The notes under the pieces were generated by a model. The model did not search any database, was not told the origin of the DNA, and saw only the letters and a list, made by a program, of their open reading frames with translations. A stretch of 64,000 nt of DNA from Daphnia carinata (Eukaryota > Arthropoda > Branchiopoda > Diplostraca > Daphniidae). Location of the stretch: positions 62,001-126,000 of the forward strand of contig NW_026712534.1 in the NCBI RefSeq assembly GCF_022539665.2, read 5' to 3'. This document shows, one piece after another, positions 29,886 through 41,740 of this stretch (position 1 is its first letter; every line of letters starts with the position of its first letter). Made by a program: the position numbers and the translations under genes.

Positions 29886-32150
29886 CATCGGATGCACTTG
29901 ACGATCCAGTAGCTTTTCATACTTTTGGCTAGCTTGTCTGGGTCGTCCTTGTAATGAACCAGTAACATGACAGCGAGATCATCTCGTTGACGACGCGTTA
30001 CTTCACAAAGCAGAGGATGGTCCGCCTCCGATACATTTGCCTGATTTTTATGCATTACATTGCTGATTTTCTTGACTATTTTTATTTACGATATTGTTAC
30101 CTTAAATCCTAGGGCAGACACGGCTGCTTCGAAGCGAAAGAGTCCAAGAGTCTCGTCAGCAAGAACTTGCTGTGCTCCTGACACAGTGACCAATGCTTCG
30201 TGATATGATGGTATGGTCGTAATATGCCATCTGGTAATTCTTCAGCTTTCTCACTCAATCGACAATTATGGATGACCTGTGAATTAAAACAATAGATTGA
30301 ATATCTTGAACAATTTTAAAGAAAAAATATTTAATTACCTAAAGGTATTCGTTTCAATAGTGTAACCAACTCAGATTCTTGGTGAGCCAGTTCACTTCTA
30401 ATGGTTTCGTTGTAGCAGGTGGCCGTGCCAATTCCAATCCAAACATTTCTACCCTGAAGGCGAGATGGTAATAGTCGCAATTTTCCGCCAAAGCTAATTT
30501 GATGACAAGCAGGATTCGTCTTCATTTTCTTGCCATTCTGCGTGATGACAGGAGGCAACTCAACCATCAAATCGGGTGTATTTGCTAATAGTTCTGTTGC
30601 CAATTCTATGCCCAATTCACAAGCTTCGGAACTATGCCCATGAGTGTGAAGTCCCTCCGCACTTGCAAAGAGGATCTCCAGTGGATCATCGAGTGGGTTT
30701 AACTCGCCAAAGACTCCACCGTTCCGGTTAGGAACGGTAACAACGCAAGGCTCTTGTGGCACGGCACCTTGAGCTGCTGGTAAGCCCATTGTTCTAGATT
30801 CTCGAGGACTGGCAGACAAACTGGCCATATCGTCAGTATCTCGTGAAGATCCAGCCACCAATCCTGATCCAGGCAGGAGTAGCACTCCACTGCTGGCTTC
30901 AAGTCGTGAATTCTTTAAACGTGCATCAACTCCCAACCAGTCCGAGTCAGCATCAAAATCTTCAGATGATGATTTTTCTTTATCTGTCAAAGTGCAACTA
31001 TCCACCGCCAAAACTTCCAGCTCATTGGTATCATAGCCCAGAGCCGGATCGTCACTGTCTTGGCGGGTTAGATCCCGCAGACCTGAAGGTACTGCCGGCT
31101 CAAACGCTTCGACTGCTGGATCGCCTTCATTTTCGCAGAAATCTTCGATGCTAACGCTGCTTCTATTTGCCCGCTTGATCTATTACTCTTTTCGGCCGGA
31201 CAAGAGGTGATGCAGGGTGAAATCAGCCAATCCTTTCCCTCACGTGACGCATGTCGTCCATAGCCTGGGCATAATCGCTTTGCACTACCGCTCGTCTTTG
31301 GAGCATGTGAACGGGTAGGTCATTGGTGATGACGGCCGATATGAAAGCGACCATGAGCCTCTGTGTGTCGAAAGCAGGTAAAAGGACAATGGTAAAGACG
31401 GTGGCCTTGAGTGTAAGTAACACCGGGAATTGAGTAATCGTCCCAGTTAAGATAACGAGCTTCAACTGAAGGTTTGAAGCCAGTAAACACCTCAACTTCT
31501 GCCTTTAATGATTGGCTAGTACGACGAGGTGTGGACGGTTCGGCACCATTTCCGCCAGCAACATGAGGTGCGCCATGAGTAGCACTGATTGTTAACCCTT
31601 TGCTTTTCGTGACCTTGTCAATGACTTTGACATGCCATTCGCTGAACTGTTGACGAAGTAGATCGCGTTCTTCTCCAGAAAGGCCTGGATTGAGTGCAGC
31701 CAATCGCTAAAGGATAACCACTTCGTCACATAAAGAAGAGCAAGCGTGCTCAGAAGCTTGCGATTGGCTTCCCAGGTTGCTTGATTTGATACCGCTACCG
31801 TATCCAGCTGCACTTCCATTGTGTAATGCCACCTTGGTGTTAAACCACCAGACCATAATCTAAAATATAAAAGAAGGTGAATTTAACAAACACTTTGTAC
31901 CTATTGCTGTTAATTGTTTATCACTACCTGTTCACACGACACAATCTCTTCCGTTAAAACCCCCAAACGTGGAACGGCATTGCGGTCATGGCGTTTGAAC
32001 AATTCGCGCGGACGATGGAAAGCAAGTTCCACGTGCTTTCCGGCTCCCGACCCCTTAATGGGCGCAACAGGCTGCTCCATTCAACCGCTGCGAGGGGTGC
32101 GGTCGAGCTCAAGTAATTTACATCACTTATGTATGAAAACTAGACCGTTA
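29886..32150 (-). pseudogene. ZSWIM8-like gene, truncated and damaged
   Basis: Minus-strand exons in order. Near 31927-32090: IKGSGAGKHVELAFHRPREL, LGVLTEEIVSCEQ. Near 31400-31860: VWWFNTKVALHNGS, LCDEVVIL, stop, RLAALNPGLSGEERDLLRQQ, GFKPSVEARYLNWDDY. 30339-31172: SSVSIEDFCENEGDPAVEAF, FASAEGLHTHGHSSEAC, ELATELLANTPDLMVELPP, LAHQESELVTLLKRIPLG. Near 30110-30275: AEELPDGILRPY, shift, LGLFRFEAAVSALGFK. To 29886: VSEADHPLLCEVTRRQRDDL, LLVHYKDDPDKLA, shift. ZSWIM8 is the cullin-RING substrate receptor that drives target-directed microRNA decay. A stop, two frameshifts and loss of both ends (including the SWIM zinc finger) mark a pseudogene. Confidence 0.75.
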
Positions 32151-32179
32151 GTTTCCTATAAAACTCTTTTTTTAAAAAT

Positions 32180-33211
32180 TAATAATAATAGCGTTTCTGG
32201 TCAGCTTGGAAGGGTTGACTAAGTGAAGCTTCCCCTTCTTTTGCACCGACCATGTAGAGACCGAGTAGATTCACGGTAGCTGTGTCATGATAACGCTCTT
32301 GCATGAGCTTCAAATGGCGTTCTAGAGCTGGTGAAGAGGCCTCGGGGCCGCGTGAGAATCTCACTTTGTGCGACCCTACTTGAACTCCTGGTTTCAACGT
32401 ACGGATTTCAACACTGCCACATGTAACTCGTAACAGCCAGTGAGAAAAATCAATTCCATAGTGTTGCAATGGTAAGTGCAAAAGCCTGCCAATTTTAGAG
32501 GATCATTTTTTAAATTATAATTGTACAGTGAACCAGCCTATAGGGAATATCTACCTATTCCAGAAGAATCTGTTGTCTGTTCTACGATTCTGCTGAAGCT
32601 TTTGGGTGCATAATGTAGCATCAATTGGGTCTTCACCAGATGACTAGAGGAAATAGAATGTTCCAGAGTTAAACAGCTTCCGAAAGCTCAGTCACTCTTT
32701 CTTCTTCTACTGTCTGTGGCCCCTTCAAAAGTATAAAAATTGTTTGATTGATGTGAAAAACTTCAGATTCCCCAATCTTCCCAACAGAAACACAACTTGT
32801 AACCAAGACTAGGTATTGGTAAGACAACGTATATTACAAGGGCCCATCTCCTAAATAAATTGAACTATCAAAGTTCAAAATTATTTTCAATTTTTATTCT
32901 AGTTCATTTGACAAACCTGTATTAACTAGTAGTACACCAACACATCCCTATGCGTCAGAAAGTTTTGTATACAACATTTTTACTATGTCAACCTCAGCAT
33001 GACCTAGCAAATATTTAGGAGTTATATGTGCAATTTTGTTGGTTTGTTTTTTAGCTTTTTTGTGAAAAAAATTAGTTTGATTACCCAAAGCAGCAATAAC
33101 TAAAGATTCCAAGAGAAGGGCTTCGTCTCGGTTCCGTTGTTCAAGCAAAACACTGTCCGGTCCCTGTCCATTAATTTTATGCCAAATCTTGTAACATTTT
33201 CCCATAGCCAT
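32180..33211 (-). pseudogene. Synaptojanin-like N-terminal half (copy A3)
   Basis: Exon 1 (33085-33211) is intact: MAMGKCYKIWHKINGQGPDS then VLLEQRNRDEALLLES. Exon 2 (from 33003) has TAG after KLSDA. The third exon has the shared frameshift. The SAC exon (from 32485 down) reads HYGIDFSHWLLRV to LSQPFQADQKRYY and stops at 32180, where about 1.4 kb of copy A1 is deleted and the ZSWIM8-like exon follows directly. The catalytic CX5R loop is therefore absent. No functional phosphatase can be made. Confidence 0.78.
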
Positions 33212-33492
33212 TTCCGTGATCTAAATTTCAAAACACTACCTGGTCGATTGTATTTAGAATGTCATTAGCTAATATGCGACTTCGAATCAGTTAGCACGTC
33301 AGGTGTGATTCCTTCTGCTCAAATCAATTGAAATCAGCTGTGATAGTCCAAATGGTACCGTGTTTATTGTGTATACTTGGAACGTTGAACGCTATGGCGA
33401 GGAAATCACCGTGGAAATCGAGGCGCCATCAATTGTGGAAACCACCACCGGAAGGGTTTTCGCGGAACAAATTTGATGAAATCGTGGAATAT

Positions 33493-33760
33493 TGTCGCGT
33501 CGGAAATATTCGATTCGTCACCGCGGTAGCGACAACAGCGCTAGGATGGAAATTCCGCCCCAGTTATGGCCGTCCTTTGGAGCACCACCCTCGTCGCCGG
33601 ATATAAAAGGGGCGACTTGGCACACCTGTTTGGCTTTTTGATTAATTGGTTAGGGCAGTTAGTTAGCAGTTGTGTCATTAAACCTTCTGGTGAAATACAC
33701 ATTATCTTTTAATCTGAAGCACAACGTCTCTATCTTGGTACAAGATCCATGGCTGTGACA
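33493..33760 (+). repeat. 5' LTR of gag-only element
   Basis: Starts TGTCGCGTCGGAAATATTCG, contains TATAAAAGG near 33603 as a probable promoter, ends GTGACA. Differs from the 3' LTR at three positions. Confidence 0.92.
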
Positions 33761-33780
33761 TGGTGGAGATGCAGGGTACC
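33761..33780 (+). other. Primer-binding site, tRNA-Ala type
   Basis: TGGTGGAGATGCAGGGTACC follows the LTR immediately. Its complement ends CTGCATCTCCACCA, as in arthropod tRNA-Ala with CCA added. Isoacceptor is inferred from recall. Confidence 0.7.
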
Positions 33781-34189
33781 ACCTATTAGGCTGAGTAAGG
33801 TAAACGCAATTGTTGTTCTTTTCGCACGGGTCTTGGGAAGTTTTTGAATAAGGGACTTGGAGGCAGGTGCTGTTTAGGGGTCCTTGGGAAGTGTGACCGG
33901 CCGGCTAGAAAGTGCCTTAAATTGCCGTGGTACAGGACCACAGACCTGGCCGATTTCCTTGATTCGCTGTTAGTTTGAGACCTGTCCGAGTAAGTTATGG
34001 AAAGCGCGTAGTACAAGCCCGACAGGCCTACCATTGGGTGGGAGAGAGAGACGTAGCTCGGTGCATGAGTACGGATCCGCCTAGGCAAAGCAGGCGTTTA
34101 CGAGGGTTAGCCGCGTCCCCGATAAGCGAGGAAGGACAACGCAATGATGGTCTTGACGGAAGTCAGGCGGAATCTCTAAAGAGAGTTAC

Positions 34190-34612
34190 AGAAGTAGGGG
34201 CACAGACTGCCCAAGCGATCGGCCTTACCTTTCCGAGAAGAGGAATCGTATCACTGAACCCGATCGGAAAGTCGAACGCGAGGACAAGTTCCTCAGAAGT
34301 AGGGACACAGACTGCCCAAGCGATCGGCCATACCTATCCGAGAAGAGGAATCGTATCACTGAACCCGATCGGAAAGTCGAACGCGAGGACAAGTTCCTCA
34401 GAAGTAGGGGCACAGACTGCCCAAGCGATTGGCCATACCTTTCCGAGAAGAGGAATCGTATCACTGAACCCGATCGGAAAGTCGAACGCGAGGACAAATT
34501 CTTCAGAAGTTGGGGCATAGACTGCCCAAGCGATCGGCCATACCTTTCCGAGAAGAGGAATCGTATCACTGAACCCGATCGGAAAGTCGAGCGCGAGGAC
34601 AAATTCCTCTTG
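34190..34612 (+). repeat. Four tandem 105-bp units in element leader
   Basis: The marker GCCCAAG recurs at 34209, 34314, 34419 and 34524, an exact 105-base period (35 codons). The frame reads TAQAIGLTFPRRGIVSLNP and IGKSNARTSSSE per unit. A plus-strand frame from ATG at about 33997 (in the open stretch 33975-34520) runs through the first three units and ends at TAG in the fourth. Period divisible by three and an open frame suggest the units are or were translated. Confidence 0.85.
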
Positions 34613-34809
34613 TAGGTATCGGAAGCTTGATCAGGAAGCAAGATCGAGAGATAGTGGTGTAGGAGAACAAACGTGTATTGATCCGAGGGAACAACGGAAG
34701 ATAGCCGAAAAGCAAGGAACCTTTTAACGAGTGCTCAAGGGAAGGAAGAGATAAGGGGTTAAACGATTTTTCTGGAGCTTCACCGCTCGTTGTAGCACCA
34801 ACGCTTGAA

Positions 34810-35886
34810 ATGGCCCAGCGTGCTGAAATTAGAGGAAACGATGGACCTCCCGCCCGTGTAACTGCACAGGCAGGAGGAGCCGCTCAGCGTGCACCGGCTC
34901 ATCCATCGCAGTATCGTGAAGTACCAGTTTTCCGTGGAGGACCAGACGACGACGCCGCTGAATGGATAGAACGTTTCGAGAGGACCGCCAATTTTAATGG
35001 ATAGGGTCCCGTTGAGAAAGCGGAATACTTTGGATTATTCTTAGAAGGCACAGAAAAGGATTGACTAGCTTTTCAAATAGGACAGGTGGTCTGGGACGAC
35101 GTTGCTCCGCGTGAAGCCGCGCCTGAGAGGGAGGCCGAAACCAGGATAAGGGGCCTACGAACCCGATTTTTAGAAACATTTCGATCGGATGATTACGACC
35201 GTTATCATAAAGCTAGGCTACGTAATCGGAAGCAGGAAGCTTCGGAAACAGTCGTAGGATATTTCTATCAGTGCCGTAGGTTGAACCCTATGATGCCTGA
35301 AGCGAAGAAAATAGATTATCTTTTGCGTGGGCTTAATCAGCCTTTGAAGCGAGAAATGACAATTAAACAGCCCCGGACGACAGATGAATTTTTGAGGGCA
35401 CTCAAAATTTATACTAGGGCGTATGAGGATTCAGAGAAGCCGAATCAAGCAGTTAATTTTATGGGACAAGCGAAGGATCCTATTCCAGCCAGGCGAGTCA
35501 CGTATAATGACTACGAAGAAAGGCGAACTCCGTTGAAACAAGAAGCCTACGAGTCCGACGCAAAGCGAGACAGCACGCGCCCAGGGTCGCATGACGAGTT
35601 AAAAAATTTAATACGCGATATGGCAGCTTGGATAGAAGAGCTGGAACGAGGCACTAAACAATTATGCCTGGGAGGGGGAGGAGAGAAACCTTCTCGTACA
35701 GTAGACGGAAAACCAATCTGCTACCGATGTGGACGCTCCGGTCATATTGCTCGTTTTTGCGAGACCAGCTCGGGTAATACGAGACCACGATCACCAACAC
35801 CCGATCGGGAAGGAAGGGAGGACGAAAGGGGACCAAACGGACGTGATGGAAGCCGGCGAGAACGTGAGGACATGAGAAGAGACTGA
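34810..35886 (+). pseudogene. Gag of non-autonomous LTR element, two stops
   Basis: ATG at 34810 begins MAQRAEIRGNDGPPARVT. A retrotransposon gag domain follows: FRGGPDDDAAEWIERFERTA, then after stops near 35002 and 35062, LRTRFLETFRSDDYDRYHKA, SETVVGYFYQCRRLNPMMPE, DYLLRGLNQPLKREM. The knuckle CYRCGRSGHIARFC lies near 35720, followed by an Arg/Asp-rich tail. Gag packages element RNA in particles. With two in-frame stops, full-length product would need readthrough or supply from another copy. Confidence 0.85.
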
Positions 35887-36164
35887 ATAGCGTGGTTGGA
35901 AAAGGACACTAACTGGCCACGCCATCTCTTGACTGGCCGGTGAGTATTGATACTACGAGCGCTAGATGGCGTTGCGGCGGCCCCAACTTTTATTCATGGA
36001 AAATGCTTTTATTTACTTTATTCCCCCTGATAAATGAAGTCAATGTCGTGTAATTCCTCTAACCCTGTAATCCCTCTACCCCGTAACACAAATATTAGAT
36101 TTTAGACTTCTATTTTCCTGGCACACGAGCGCGATCGGGACGAGTCGCGACTTAAGGAGGAGGA
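35887..36164 (+). other. 3' untranslated part and polypurine tract of gag-only element
   Basis: Noncoding sequence after gag ends with AAGGAGGAGGA at 36154-36164, directly before the LTR, the expected plus-strand primer. Confidence 0.75.
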
Positions 36165-36432
36165 TGTCGAGTCGGAAATATTCGATTCGTCACCGCGGTA
36201 GCGACAACAGCGCTAGGATGGAAATCCCGCCCCAGTTATGGCCGTCCTTTGGAGCACCACCCTCGTCGCCGGATATAAAAGGGGCGACTTGGCACACCTG
36301 TTTGGCTTTTTGATTAATTGGTTAGGGCAGTTAGTTAGCAGTTGTGTCATTAAACCTTCTGGTGAAATACACATTATCTTTTAATCTGAAGCACAACGTC
36401 TCTATCTTGGTACAAGATCCATGGCCGTGACA
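36165..36432 (+). repeat. 3' LTR of gag-only element
   Basis: 268 bp, TGTCGAGTCGG to GTGACA, near-identical to 33493-33760. Confidence 0.92.
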
Positions 36433-36436
36433 ATAT

Positions 36437-37614
36437 TTTATCATACGGATAAGATGAAGATGAAGAGCAAGAAGGTGGGGGTTCCCATCAGTTATCTTAT
36501 AATAATAGAAAGATACAACTAGACAATTTGAAAACTATTTATATTTTTTAAATCAAAATGAAAATTCAAACAAAGTTCATTAAACGATTTCTTACGAAAT
36601 TCATTTATTGACACTAAAAACGAATCACTGTTCGGGACTCCCGCAACTTCTTACAAACGCAGTTTTCGTGCAGAAAGACACGTATAAAGCACTTGTGTGT
36701 GCCTCTGCTTATTGGAGCCGTGGTGGCCATCTCGTGATCCAGTTGTGAGTCGCGGTTCACAACGCATTGCGTCACCGTTACGGTTCCCGTGAGTTGAGTT
36801 TCACCCTGCTACGCCATATGAGGTGTCATCGGCATGCGTCTGGAACAAACTCATGTAATAAGGTGCTAGGCAATATTGAGATGTCTAATCATCACGATAT
36901 GCCTTCAAACGGTGAAGAAACAAGTAAAAGGGCCTCTCGATGCGTTGACATTGAGCATTGAGAACCTAACCGGATTTACACTTCTTCCATAACCGCCTTG
37001 ACGAACAGTAAAGCTTGTTCAAAGTATCTGATGGCCTATAGACTAGGCTTCTTTGGGAGGGATCATCAAGTTGATAGTATCAGCTTGGTGGTGTTGGTTG
37101 ATTCTCCTGTTAGAAGAAATCTACCCTAGTGGTGATGAAGTTCATCTACCTAAATTAAGTCACAGATGCTTTGGATGCGGGGCTTTAGTAGTTACGTAAC
37201 GTAGCCTGTTGAAGTCAAGGAGCACTTTTTACCACTATGAATACAGGGCCTTGCGTTAAAAACCCGTACAAGTTCAGAGACGGGAAACCTTGTATTTTAC
37301 GACCCTCCTGTAGTTTAAGCGAAAGTCTATCCTATTGTGGAGTTAACAGAATAACAGTCGGTAAGGATTACTACGATGCTAGGCAATATTAATATGTCTA
37401 ATCATCACGATATGCCTTCAAACGGTGAAAAAACAAGTTAAAGGGGGGTTTGAAGCCAATTGCGGAGGGCAAATATTTCCCTTTTTATCACTTACACACG
37501 ATGTAAACCTTTTCATAAACTCGAAAGAATCTGATTTAAATTTTGTTCCTATTACATTTTAGTTGTCAGAAACTCAGTGGTCGACAATCATGACTTCCAT
37601 TCACCTCTGGGCTA
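36437..37614. repeat. Segmental duplicate of 12628-13827
   Basis: Continues the A2/A3 duplication past the LTR insertion with a few scattered substitutions. Contains the second copy of the 68-bp direct repeat pair (near 36865 and 37377). No gene. Confidence 0.8.
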
Positions 37615-37960
37615 TTCTAGTTGCCCGTTTGGGACATAGTGTAGTATTCAGCAGCCTTTGTGCTGTAGTAAGATGGGACAACATAAGTTGTGGTGTAGTA
37701 GGTAGGTTCCACATAGTATGAAAGAGCAGCGTTGCTGTAGTAACTTGGGGCAGCGTAGAATTTCGGGGCTTCAGTGTAGTAGGTCGTCTCAGCGTAAAAA
37801 GATGGAGCAGCTGCGGTAAAGTATGTTACGGGCTACGTAATACTGGGCGCCTCTGCAGTGGTGTAGTACAACGCACTTGTCGTGTAGCTCGGAGCAGAGT
37901 AATATATTGAGGCCTCAATGTAGTAAGCCGGAGAAGCGTAGATTGTAGTGTAATACTACG
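37615..37960 (-). pseudogene. Tyr-rich YYT-repeat protein remnant (A3)
   Basis: Sister of 13828-14150, with the same unit order on the minus strand and different point changes (for example tatgaaaga in place of tacaaagag). Frames are interrupted in both copies, so decay began before the duplication. Confidence 0.6.
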
Positions 37961-39039
37961 AGCGCGAATAGCCATTAGTATAAGTACACTAAAGGACGAA
38001 GAGGCGTGTAACAACGAGGGATACGAGTGAGCGAACCAAGAGGTAGTAGAAAATAAAAAAAAGAACGTGATAAAGTGGGCCATACCAGTGAGCGAACTAA
38101 AAGGCAATGGGAAGAAAAGTGGGAGATACGAGTGAGTGAAATAAAAGGCAATGGGAAAAAAATTGTGCGATTCCTCCTATAGCTGGCGATTGAGGTAGGG
38201 TTTAATAGTCGTTTGATTTTTAGTTGGGAGGAAAAGGAGGAAACTTTCGTTTCACAGGAAGCCAGTAAATAGAAGAAGGTAGATATGGCGTAATACAAAT
38301 CTATCTGTTTAATGTTTAAGGCGGCTAAAAGTATCCATTATGGGTGCATCTTAATCACAGAGGTAATGTAAACGAACTGCTCAGACATGGTAAAAATGTA
38401 ACGTAGCTCAATCCCAGCGGTAACCTTTCGAGGTTGAAACTGAAACGTGAGACAATATGACAGAAAAAAAAAGAAAAAGGGGTAAAAATAAGGCAGCGGC
38501 CATCATTATTATCATATTAAAAATTATTATCATTATTAGAAAAAAACAAGAGAAGGAGTAAAGTAATAAAAAAACGAGATTACGTCATAGCTGTTTTTCA
38601 TTATTAGTTTATTTCAGCAAATTCGCTATTTAATACCAAGGTTTATTGAAAGAGGAACCTTGGACTCTACACTTAAAATTTTAATCGTAAACCGATAATC
38701 GAACATGAACAATAATTTTCATTAGTTACTATATTAAGCACTTTTTTAAGTGTTTATCTCTCCGTCCGTTTCTGCTCAATATCCAGCATGGTTTCACATC
38801 ATGTTGCACCTACATATAATTCAGTCGTATCCCAGTACTCTTCCACAACAAATCAACGCCGAGCACCCAGCTTCGACGCAACAACCCAATTTCATGAAGA
38901 ACTAAATAAAATTTCAGACGAACACGTTTGCTAGATGCTATTAGTTTTATATGTACACGTTTTTACACCGAAAGCAACAGAGGCGTAAGGCATAGAATAA
39001 ATGACTTTGAATTATTTACTCAACTGAGGTTTCATTAAT
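37961..39039. other. Intergenic, duplicate of 14151-15189
   Basis: Same spacer as the first copy, with an extra ~50-bp tandem unit near 38075-38145 (cgagtgagtgaaataaaagg and a variant), which the first copy lacks. No gene seen. Confidence 0.6.
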
Positions 39040-39758
39040 TTAGTAGATCTTGTAGCCTTTGCCGTTGAAAGGGATATGGACAGGGGCGACTGGAAGTTCG
39101 TATTCGTGGACGGGAGAAACGGGCAAGTGTTCTCATTTGGGCTTGAAACCGGCTTCATTAGCGGCCCAGGTCAAAGTGAATTTTTGGCCTTCAGGAGAAA
39201 CCCAGTAAGAGGATCCTTTATTGGTGTTGCCTAGGATTTCACCGTACGATTCTTTGCCGTAGGAATCGTAGGTGACTCCTTGCATCTTCTTCTGGGCCTG
39301 AGACTCTTCACGAGTTGGTAGCCAGACTGGCCGTAGCTGTAGGTGAATAGAATAGAATTTAATAAAAAAAAATATGAATACTTTTAAACCATACGTTGGT
39401 GAGTATAAGGTAATGCGCCTACCTCCATTGGCTGCTGCCATCGAGGTTGCGCTCGTCAGATTGGCTAGTGATGGTAACGTCGGCGTATTTGTTATCCTTG
39501 TTGTAGCTTGGAGCAGGGTAGGCTGGTGCGGGATAAGCTGTTACAGGGTAGGTTGATGAAGGGTATTTTGGTGCAGGGTAGCTTAGGGCAGGATAGCTGG
39601 GAACTTTGTATACCGGTTTGAAGCTGGATGGTATGGCGGTAGCAACAGCCAAAAAATGCAGCGACAAAGAACTGTCGGGGAATCCCGGTATTAGTTTAAA
39701 GTTCGAATTTTTTTCCACTAAAAGAAGAATTAAAAATAAAAGCCTTACCAGCATCATG
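39040..39758 (-). pseudogene. RR-1 cuticle protein gene CP5, broken
   Basis: Exons 39750-39758 (MML), 39423-39671 and 39040-39336. Exon 2 begins FFVAAF, then an extra T shifts the frame before AVATAIPSSFKPVYKVPS. The repeat part (YPAPKYPSSTYPVTAYP) is unlike CP1, whereas exon 3 is almost identical to CP1 and has the same early frameshift and the same TGA in AGFKPK. The exon therefore joins two ancestries, with a switch near 39517. Not functional. Confidence 0.82.
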
Positions 39759-41025
39759 TTGTACTTTGGACAAAAATATTAAAAACATGTCCGATAAATT
39801 ATATCTGTATATCGAACGCATGGTGTAAATATAAATGCAATCAACGTAAGCAAAATGCCTTTTATTTCTACAACGTATTGACAACTTATTTACACGTTTT
39901 GTTTTCATAGATGGTCATGCAAATATTTGTGGTAACGAGCTTGTGGACGTCGTTTATGGAATCACACACTACTCTAACTCTTTCGGTTCGGTAAAATTTT
40001 TGTTATTGACAACTATAACATTATTAAACAATCATAAAAAATATTTTTGAAGTTTAATTTACCTGTAACGTGAGAAAAGAGTGGGTTTGGTCGTATATCG
40101 TATTAATCCACCGTTTATAATTCATGTGGACACCTAATTTCCATTTAGAGTTTATAGCGTTTGTTTTCCATGGAACCAGCCAGCGTGGTCACAGTCCATC
40201 GTTATTTTACCTAGTCCGACCTTTGCGTCACTCTTTCCAGCCATTCCCAGACCTGCCATTAGAATTAGATAAGCATTAGTAAGGCACATACGCGCAGTAA
40301 CGGCGCTAGCGAACCAACACCGTTACCAAACATAAATTGTTTTATCAAGTCTTTTATACTGTACAATAGATGATCTAACTATCACTGATAAAAGGCTACG
40401 GTCATTATGGCGCAAGCTTACGTTTAATGTTAAATTTAGGAAACAAAATTAACAAAATTGAGAATTTTAATCAATGAACTTTATTCTTTACTTCCTTTAA
40501 TGTCTTCTGGATATAATTTCTTTTACGCTAGAAAAATAACTACATGCGAAAAAAGCCATAATAGAAAAGTCGGATGGTGTAATCACGGGTCGTGATTGGA
40601 TCGTGTCCCGCCGTAAGACCGGCAAGCTTCTCCTCGGTCGTCACTAGGTGGCACGTGACTAGCACGCATAACTAAATCTTGCCAGTCCTGAAATTGCACC
40701 TGTCTTGCAACGTTGGCAATATAATCAGAGAAAACATGATTAGCAGCTTGGTTGATTTAATTGGTGTGAAACCGGTCACCTTCGTCGCTTTGTTTTCGAC
40801 GAATGGAAATGACGGAAATCGGTGGAAACGAAGGTAATAACTGCGCTGGCTACGTCATTCCTCTACAAGTAAAGAAGTTCCATGCGTATAATGAAACATT
40901 TGTTTAGTCTACTCAGATAATTAGCTTTTACGGAAATCAAAGCATAATTTGCGTTTATTTCTCATCAAAAAATTACACTTGGATGGTCCATGCCATTCAA
41001 ATTTCACGTAGGGAAAGTTTACAAC
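39759..41025. other. Intergenic between CP5 and CP6
   Basis: AT-rich spacer. No cuticle promoter of the TATA/TCAGTT type was noticed upstream of CP5, consistent with its decay. No gene recognised. Confidence 0.5.
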
Positions 41026-41740
41026 TTAGTAACCGGGTCCAGTGCGTGAATAAGGGAGAGCAGGCGCAACTGGGAGCTCGTATTCATGAACGGGGGCGAC
41101 GGGCAAGTGGTCACCTTTGGGCTGGAATCCAGCATCATCAGCGGTCCACGTCAAAATGAATTTCTGGCCTTCAGGAGAAACCCAGTAAGAGGATCCTTTG
41201 TTGGTGTTGCCTAGGACCTCACCGTATGATTCTTTGCCGTAAGAATCATAGGTGATTCCTTCCATCTTTTTCTGAACCTGAGACTCTTCGCGGGTGGTGT
41301 AGTCAGACTGGGCATAGCTATCGGTTGAAATAATAAAATTTTTTTAATGGTTATTTTTAGTTCTTAAAATGATGAGTATAAAGTATGAAATAGATTCACC
41401 TCCATTGGCTGCTGCCATCGAGATTGCGCTCGTCAGATTGGCTGGTGATGGTGATACCAGCGTATTTGTTATCCTTGTTGTAGCTGAGAGTAGGATAAGC
41501 TGGTGCGGGGTAGGCTGGTGCAGGGTAGGCTGGTGCAGGGTAGGCTGGTGCAGGGTAAGCCGGTGCGGGGTAGCTTGGGGCAGGGGAGCTAGGAGCCTTG
41601 TTTTCCGGCTTGTAGCTGGATGGAACAGCGGCAGCGACGGCCAAGAAAGCGGCGATAATAAACTGCGAAAAAAGCTTTTCAATAAGCTATGAAATTGTAA
41701 ATAAAAGAAAAATTTAAAGAAATTATATTACTAGTTTCAT
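41026..41740 (-). CDS. RR-1 cuticle protein CP6, intact
   Basis: Exons 41732-41740 (MKL), 41400-41662 and 41026-41317 give 187 residues with GT/AG introns. Signal peptide MKLFIIAAFLAVAAAVPS. Five consecutive YPAPA units (residues about 33-60) are followed by the RR-1 domain: SDERNLDGSSQWSYAQSDY, MEGITYDSYGKESYGEV, GSSYWVSPEGQKFILTW, ADDAGFQPKGDHLP. The tail ends APALPYSRTGPGY, a different C-terminus from CP2/CP7 and shared with the ancestral frame of CP3. Chitin-binding structural protein of the exoskeleton; head-to-head with CP7. Confidence 0.93.

Larger units (their letters stand above)
33493..36432 (+). mobile_element. Gag-only gypsy-like LTR element
   Basis: 268-bp LTRs (33493-33760, 36165-36432) with three differences seen, TG...CA ends and a 4-bp target duplication atat (33489-33492, 36433-36436). 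The empty site is preserved in the sister block at 12627-12640. The primer-binding site matches tRNA-Ala, and a purine tract precedes the 3' LTR. The 2.4-kb interior holds a tandem-repeat leader and a gag with a zinc knuckle, but no protease, reverse transcriptase or integrase. It is non-autonomous and must be moved by another element. GC content is visibly higher than in its surroundings. Confidence 0.92.

Noticed and set aside
34190-34612. CRISPR-like regularly spaced repeats
   Set aside because: The units are contiguous 105-bp tandem repeats without unique spacers, and lie in a eukaryotic LTR element.
34225-34641. Minus-strand frame across the 105-bp repeats (LSSRSTFRSGSVIRFLFSER units)
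   Set aside because: Any frame without stops in one unit stays open in a repeat with a period divisible by three. The plus strand is the coding strand of the element.
41369-41692. Plus-strand Gly/Val/Trp-rich frame over CP6
   Set aside because: It is the antisense of the YPAP repeat exon, seen equally opposite the other cuticle genes.
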